NCBI RefSeq assembly: GCF_024494685.1
Contig: NZ_JANHDM010000010.1
Span: 1 to 64,000, forward strand
Length of the DNA: 64,000 bases
From: Halorubrum rubrum
GTDB taxonomy: Archaea; Halobacteriota; Halobacteria; Halobacteriales; Haloferacaceae
Direction: 5' to 3'
A program made the translations under genes and the position numbers. The notes beneath the pieces are model-generated. The model was not told the DNA's origin. It saw only the letters and a list, made by a program, of their open reading frames with translations, and did not search any database. Below are positions 61,273 to 64,000 of this stretch, in pieces (position 1 is the first letter of the stretch; each line of letters begins with the position of its first letter).

Positions 61273-61500
61273 TCAGTCGAGGTCGTGTTCCTCGCGCCAC
61301 GCGGCGGCCCGCTCCTCGGCCGCGTCGCGCTCGTCGAAGACGATCCGATCGTACGCGCGGTCGTCGACCGCCTGCTCCATCACGTCGAGGCGCACGACGA
61401 ACCGGCCGTCGCCGCGCTCGCGGAGCCGGACCGTGGCGTACCCGTCCGAGCGTTCCCACTCCGTGACCGTCGCGTCCTCCCGCCCGAGAGACCAGCCCAT
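61273..61500 (-). CDS. small conserved haloarchaeal protein (DUF7543-like)
   Basis: A 75-aa acidic protein: MGWSLGREDATVTEWERSDGYATVRLRERGDGRFVVRLDVMEQA, then a helical RAAAWREEHDLD end. The alternating beta pattern and conserved start fit a short haloarchaeal DUF; the family name is from memory and uncertain. Convergent with the VOC gene. Confidence 0.7.
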   Translation of the reverse strand: MGWSLGREDATVTEWERSDGYATVRLRERGDGRFVVRLDVMEQAVDDRAYDRIVFDERDAAEERAAAWREEHDLD

Positions 61501-61548
61501 GCGGGAGAGTAGGATCGAGCGTCGGGTAAAACGCGGCGGTTCCGCTCT

Positions 61549-61746
61549 TCAGGCGTCGATCCCGTGCTCGCGGGCGGTCTCTCCCGTCTCGGGTCCGGCC
61601 GTGTACGAACACTCGGGACACACCGCGTAGCCGAGGGCGTCGTACGGCACCGACGTCGACGGCACGGTGGTCGCACAGTCGGGACAGCGGAACGTCGAGG
61701 GGTCGGTCTCGCCGAAGTCGAACGGCGTGGAGTGATCGGTCGCCAT
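61549..61746 (-). CDS. 65-aa zinc-ribbon protein
   Basis: An acidic protein with CPDC...CPEC (FRCPDCATTVPSTSVPYDALGYAVCPECSY), a compact zinc ribbon. Start is the ATG at 61746; upstream in-frame sequence overlaps the divergent M24 promoter and is not protein-like. Function unknown. A TTTATATA box for the divergent gene lies at about 61813-61820. Confidence 0.8.
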   Translation of the reverse strand: MATDHSTPFDFGETDPSTFRCPDCATTVPSTSVPYDALGYAVCPECSYTAGPETGETAREHGIDA

Positions 61747-61843
61747 GATCGACCACACGGCGGATACCCCGATAGTTACGACCCGCTTGATGCGGCGGTA
61801 ATCACACCCTGATTTATATACCCATCCCGGCCGGAGCGCCCGT

Positions 61844-62953
61844 ATGACCGACGACGCGTACGCAACCCGCCGCGAGCGGGCGGGAGCACGGCTCCGGGCG
61901 ATCGGGGCCGACGCGCTGATCTGTTTCCCGAGCCGGAACCTCCAGTACCTCACCGGGTTCGCCGCGGAGCCGGCCGAGCGACACTTCCTGCTCGTCGTCC
62001 CCGCCGAGGGAGAGCCGGGCCTGCTCGTCCCGGCGCTGTACGGGACCCAGGTTCGCGAGGAGACGGGCGTCCCCGACGTGCGGACCTGGGCGGACGGGGA
62101 CGACCCACGGGTCGCGATCCGGGAGCTCCTCGAGGCGCGCGGTCTCCGCGGAGGGCGGCTCCTCGTCGACGACACGATGTGGGCGCGGTTCACCCAGGAC
62201 CTCCGGGCGGTCGCGCCGGACGCGGAGTGGGGGCTCGCGAGCGAGGCGCTCGCCGCCCTCCGGGTCCGCAAGGACGAGACGGAGCTCGCCGCGTTGCGGG
62301 CGGCGGCCGCGGCCGCGGACGCGACCGTCGAGGACCTCCGGGAACTCGGAGCCGACGCGGTCGGGACGACCGAGCGCGACCTCGCCGGATGGATCGCCGA
62401 CCGGCTGGCCGCCCACGGCGGCGAGGGGACCTCCTTCGAGACCATCGTGGGCGCGGGCGAGAACGGCGCGAAGCCGCACCACGGCCACGGCGACCGCGAG
62501 ATCCGCGCCGGCGACCCGGTCGTCCTCGACTTCGGGACGCGGGTCGACGGCTACCCGTCGGACCAGACGCGAACGCTCGTGTTCGACGGCGATCCGCCGA
62601 CGGAGTACGAGGCGGTCCACGAGGTCGTGAGAGAGGCGCAGGCGGCCGCGGTCGACGCCGTCGAGCCGGGCGCGACCGCGGCGGCGGTCGACCGGGCCGC
62701 CCGAGACGCGATCGAGGGGGCGGGGTACGGCGACGCGTTCGTCCACCGGACCGGCCACGGGGTCGGGCTCGACGTCCACGAGGAGCCGTATATCGTGGCG
62801 GGCAACGACCGGGAGTTGGAGCCGGGGATGGTCTTCTCCGTCGAGCCGGGGATCTACCTCGAGGGGCGGTTCGGCTGTCGGATCGAGGACCTCGTCGTCG
62901 TCACGGACGACGGCGCGGAGCGGTTGAACGTGACCGACCGTGGGTGGCGGTGA
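61844..62953 (+). CDS. M24-family Xaa-Pro peptidase
   Basis: A 369-aa enzyme. The N-terminal creatinase domain (LQYLTGFAAEPAERHFLLVVP) and the M24 catalytic domain with all metal ligands are present: VVLDFGTRVDGYPSDQTRTLVF (Asp, Asp), HRTGHGVGLDVHEEPYIV (His), VFSVEPGIYLEGRFGCRIEDLVVVT (Glu, Glu). It should remove N-terminal residues before proline. TTTATATA about 28 nt upstream makes it leaderless. Compare the more diverged M24 protein at 19866-21296. Confidence 0.94.
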   Translation: MTDDAYATRRERAGARLRAIGADALICFPSRNLQYLTGFAAEPAERHFLLVVPAEGEPGLLVPALYGTQVREETGVPDVRTWADGDDPRVAIRELLEARGLRGGRLLVDDTMWARFTQDLRAVAPDAEWGLASEALAALRVRKDETELAALRAAAAAADATVEDLRELGADAVGTTERDLAGWIADRLAAHGGEGTSFETIVGAGENGAKPHHGHGDREIRAGDPVVLDFGTRVDGYPSDQTRTLVFDGDPPTEYEAVHEVVREAQAAAVDAVEPGATAAAVDRAARDAIEGAGYGDAFVHRTGHGVGLDVHEEPYIVAGNDRELEPGMVFSVEPGIYLEGRFGCRIEDLVVVTDDGAERLNVTDRGWR

Positions 62954-63038
62954 GAAACGGGTGGGCGCGGCGAAAGCGGTCGTACCGAAGACGGTTCGTA
63001 CCGAAACCGTTACCACCGACCGAGCGGAACCGCGACGC

Positions 63039-63341
63039 ATGAGCGACACCGACGAGGAGGACACGGAGGCCGAAGAGGACGCCGAGCCCGCCGTCGAACT
63101 CGGCGACGGTCCCGACGTCGCGGGCGAGCCGATCGCCCGCGTCGCCTCCCGGCTCACGTGGCCCGCGACCCGAAGCGACGTGCGCGCCCAGGAGGGCGAC
63201 GCCACCGTCCGAACCCCCGAGGGGGCGGCGAGCCTGGACGAGGTCCTCGAGGAGTCGGCGGTCCCCCTCTACGAGAGCCGGGGCGAGTTCGTCGGGGCGG
63301 TCGAGGACGTGGTCGGGAGCGGCCCGGTCGCAACCGAGTGA
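63039..63341 (+). CDS. DUF5789 family protein
   Basis: A 100-aa protein: an acidic disordered N-terminus (about 1-35), then PIARVASRLTWPATRSDVRAQEGDATVRTPEGAASLDEVLEESAVPLYESRGEFVGAVEDVVG, the pattern of haloarchaeal DUF5789. The ATG at 63039 is used because upstream frame overlaps the M24 end. CCGTTACCACC precedes it with no clear TATA. Confidence 0.82.
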   Translation: MSDTDEEDTEAEEDAEPAVELGDGPDVAGEPIARVASRLTWPATRSDVRAQEGDATVRTPEGAASLDEVLEESAVPLYESRGEFVGAVEDVVGSGPVATE

Positions 63342-63422
63342 CCGCTCTCACGAAACGCCTCGCCGCGCCGAGATTGACCGACACGCAACACCCTTTTGTC
63401 CGTACCGGACGCACCGCTTCCC

Positions 63423-63869
63423 ATGACGCTCCCGTTCGATCCGGACGACCTGGACGGCGACGACTTCGGCGAGAAGCGTGCGACCCTCGAGATGGACCAC
63501 GAGGCCGCGATCGAGCGCGTCCGCGAGGTGTGTGCGGACGCGGGGTTCGGCTTCCCCGTCGAGTTCTCCGCCTCGGAGATGCTGAACGAGAAGGTCGACG
63601 CCGACCGCGACCCGTACTACGTCCTCGGCGCGTGTAACCCCGCCGTGGCCGACCGCGCGCTCGACGCCACCGACGGCCGGATCGGCTCGCTGTTCCCGTG
63701 TAACATGGTCATCGAGCAGGTCGAACCGGGCACGCAGGTCGTCCATCACGTCTCGATCATGAAGATCGCGCGGCTGCTCGGCCTCCCGAGCGATGACGCG
63801 GAGATGGACGCGATAATCGAGGACACCGGCGAGATGGTCGGCGAGGTCTTCGAGCGGCTCGAGGAGTAA
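63423..63869 (+). CDS. DUF302 domain protein
   Basis: A 148-aa protein with the DUF302 core VREVCADAGFGFPVEFSASEMLNEKVDADRDPYYVLGACNPAVADRALDATDGRIGSLFPCNMVIEQVEPGTQVVHHVSI. The conserved PYYVLGACNP and FPCN segments with their cysteines are present. Family function is unresolved; some members bind small ligands. Its C-terminal helix is acidic. Confidence 0.88.
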   Translation: MTLPFDPDDLDGDDFGEKRATLEMDHEAAIERVREVCADAGFGFPVEFSASEMLNEKVDADRDPYYVLGACNPAVADRALDATDGRIGSLFPCNMVIEQVEPGTQVVHHVSIMKIARLLGLPSDDAEMDAIIEDTGEMVGEVFERLEE

Positions 63870-63882
63870 CCGACCCCGAGAC

Positions 63883-64000
63883 TCACTCCTCGTCGTCGAG
63901 GCGGTCGCGGAGCCGTTCGACCTCCGCCTCCAGCTCCGCGATCCGTTCGTCGCGGTCCGAGCGGCCGCGGAACAGCAGAACCGCCGCAGCCGCGACGGCC
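63883..64000 (-). CDS. C-terminal part of a TM/coiled-coil protein (cut by window end)
   Basis: The last 38 codons read AVAAAAVLLFRGRSDRDERIAELEAEVERLRDRLDDEE and TGA. A hydrophobic segment is followed by a leucine-heptad coiled coil. The start is beyond the window, so the family cannot be named. Convergent with the DUF302 gene. Confidence 0.6.
   Translation of the reverse strand, partial: AVAAAAVLLFRGRSDRDERIAELEAEVERLRDRLDDEE

Noticed and set aside
1-64000. CRISPR arrays or rRNA genes
   Set aside because: No regularly spaced 25-40 bp repeats and no rRNA-like stretch seen; the only tandem repeat is the coding 60-bp unit in minD4.

Overview
The window comes from the chromosome of an extremely halophilic archaeon, most likely Halorubrum or a close relative. 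The DNA is GC-rich with GC-biased third positions. Predicted proteins are strongly acidic, and many genes have TATA boxes 25-35 nt before the start codon (leaderless mRNAs). The gene set is haloarchaeal: A-type ATP synthase, bacteriorhodopsin, CTP-dependent riboflavin kinase, archaeol synthesis, and a PGF-CTERM surface protein. The genus is inferred, not proven.

Region 1 (1-11147) is an integrated virus related to the pleolipoviruses. It lies between a 15-bp direct repeat at 1-15 and the same 15 bp at the 3' end of a tRNA-Ala(CGC) gene (11135-11206). At the left are a tyrosine integrase and two small zinc-binding-type ORFs in an overlapping operon, the layout of SNJ2-type integration modules. 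An AT-rich accessory segment follows, with a winged-helix regulator, a HEPN-domain protein and a 4-TM protein. The pleolipovirus core is on the minus strand: small OB-like protein, VP3-like membrane protein, VP4-like spike with a Tat signal, two conserved membrane ORFs and a VP8-like ATPase. The right end holds an HUH rolling-circle Rep preceded by two tiny overlapping genes. No broken gene is visible, so the provirus may be functional.

Region 2 (11.4-43.9 kb) is ordinary chromosome. It holds riboflavin genes (rbkR-ribB), amino-acid metabolism (ilvE, proline dehydrogenase, an aminotransferase, serA) and lipid synthesis (carS). It also has DNA and RNA functions (UvrD-like helicase, topA, thpR), peptidases and hydrolases (two-gene M28-CocE operon, M24, S49-like), membrane proteins, a PAS histidine kinase, and several very small zinc-finger proteins.

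Region 3 (43.9-58.2 kb) is bioenergetic. The A1A0 ATP synthase operon runs atpH-I-K-E-C-F-A-B on the minus strand. atpD is separated from atpB by bat, bop and a lycopene cyclase gene, so a light-driven proton pump, its chromophore enzyme and its LOV-type regulator lie inside the ATP synthase gene set. bop is preceded by a match to the Halobacterium bop UAS. Divergent from atpH is a MinD4-like ATPase with a long acidic, repeat-containing tail.

Region 4 (58.2-64 kb) carries a conserved HTH regulator, tiaS, and small or peptidase genes. It ends in a gene cut by the window edge.
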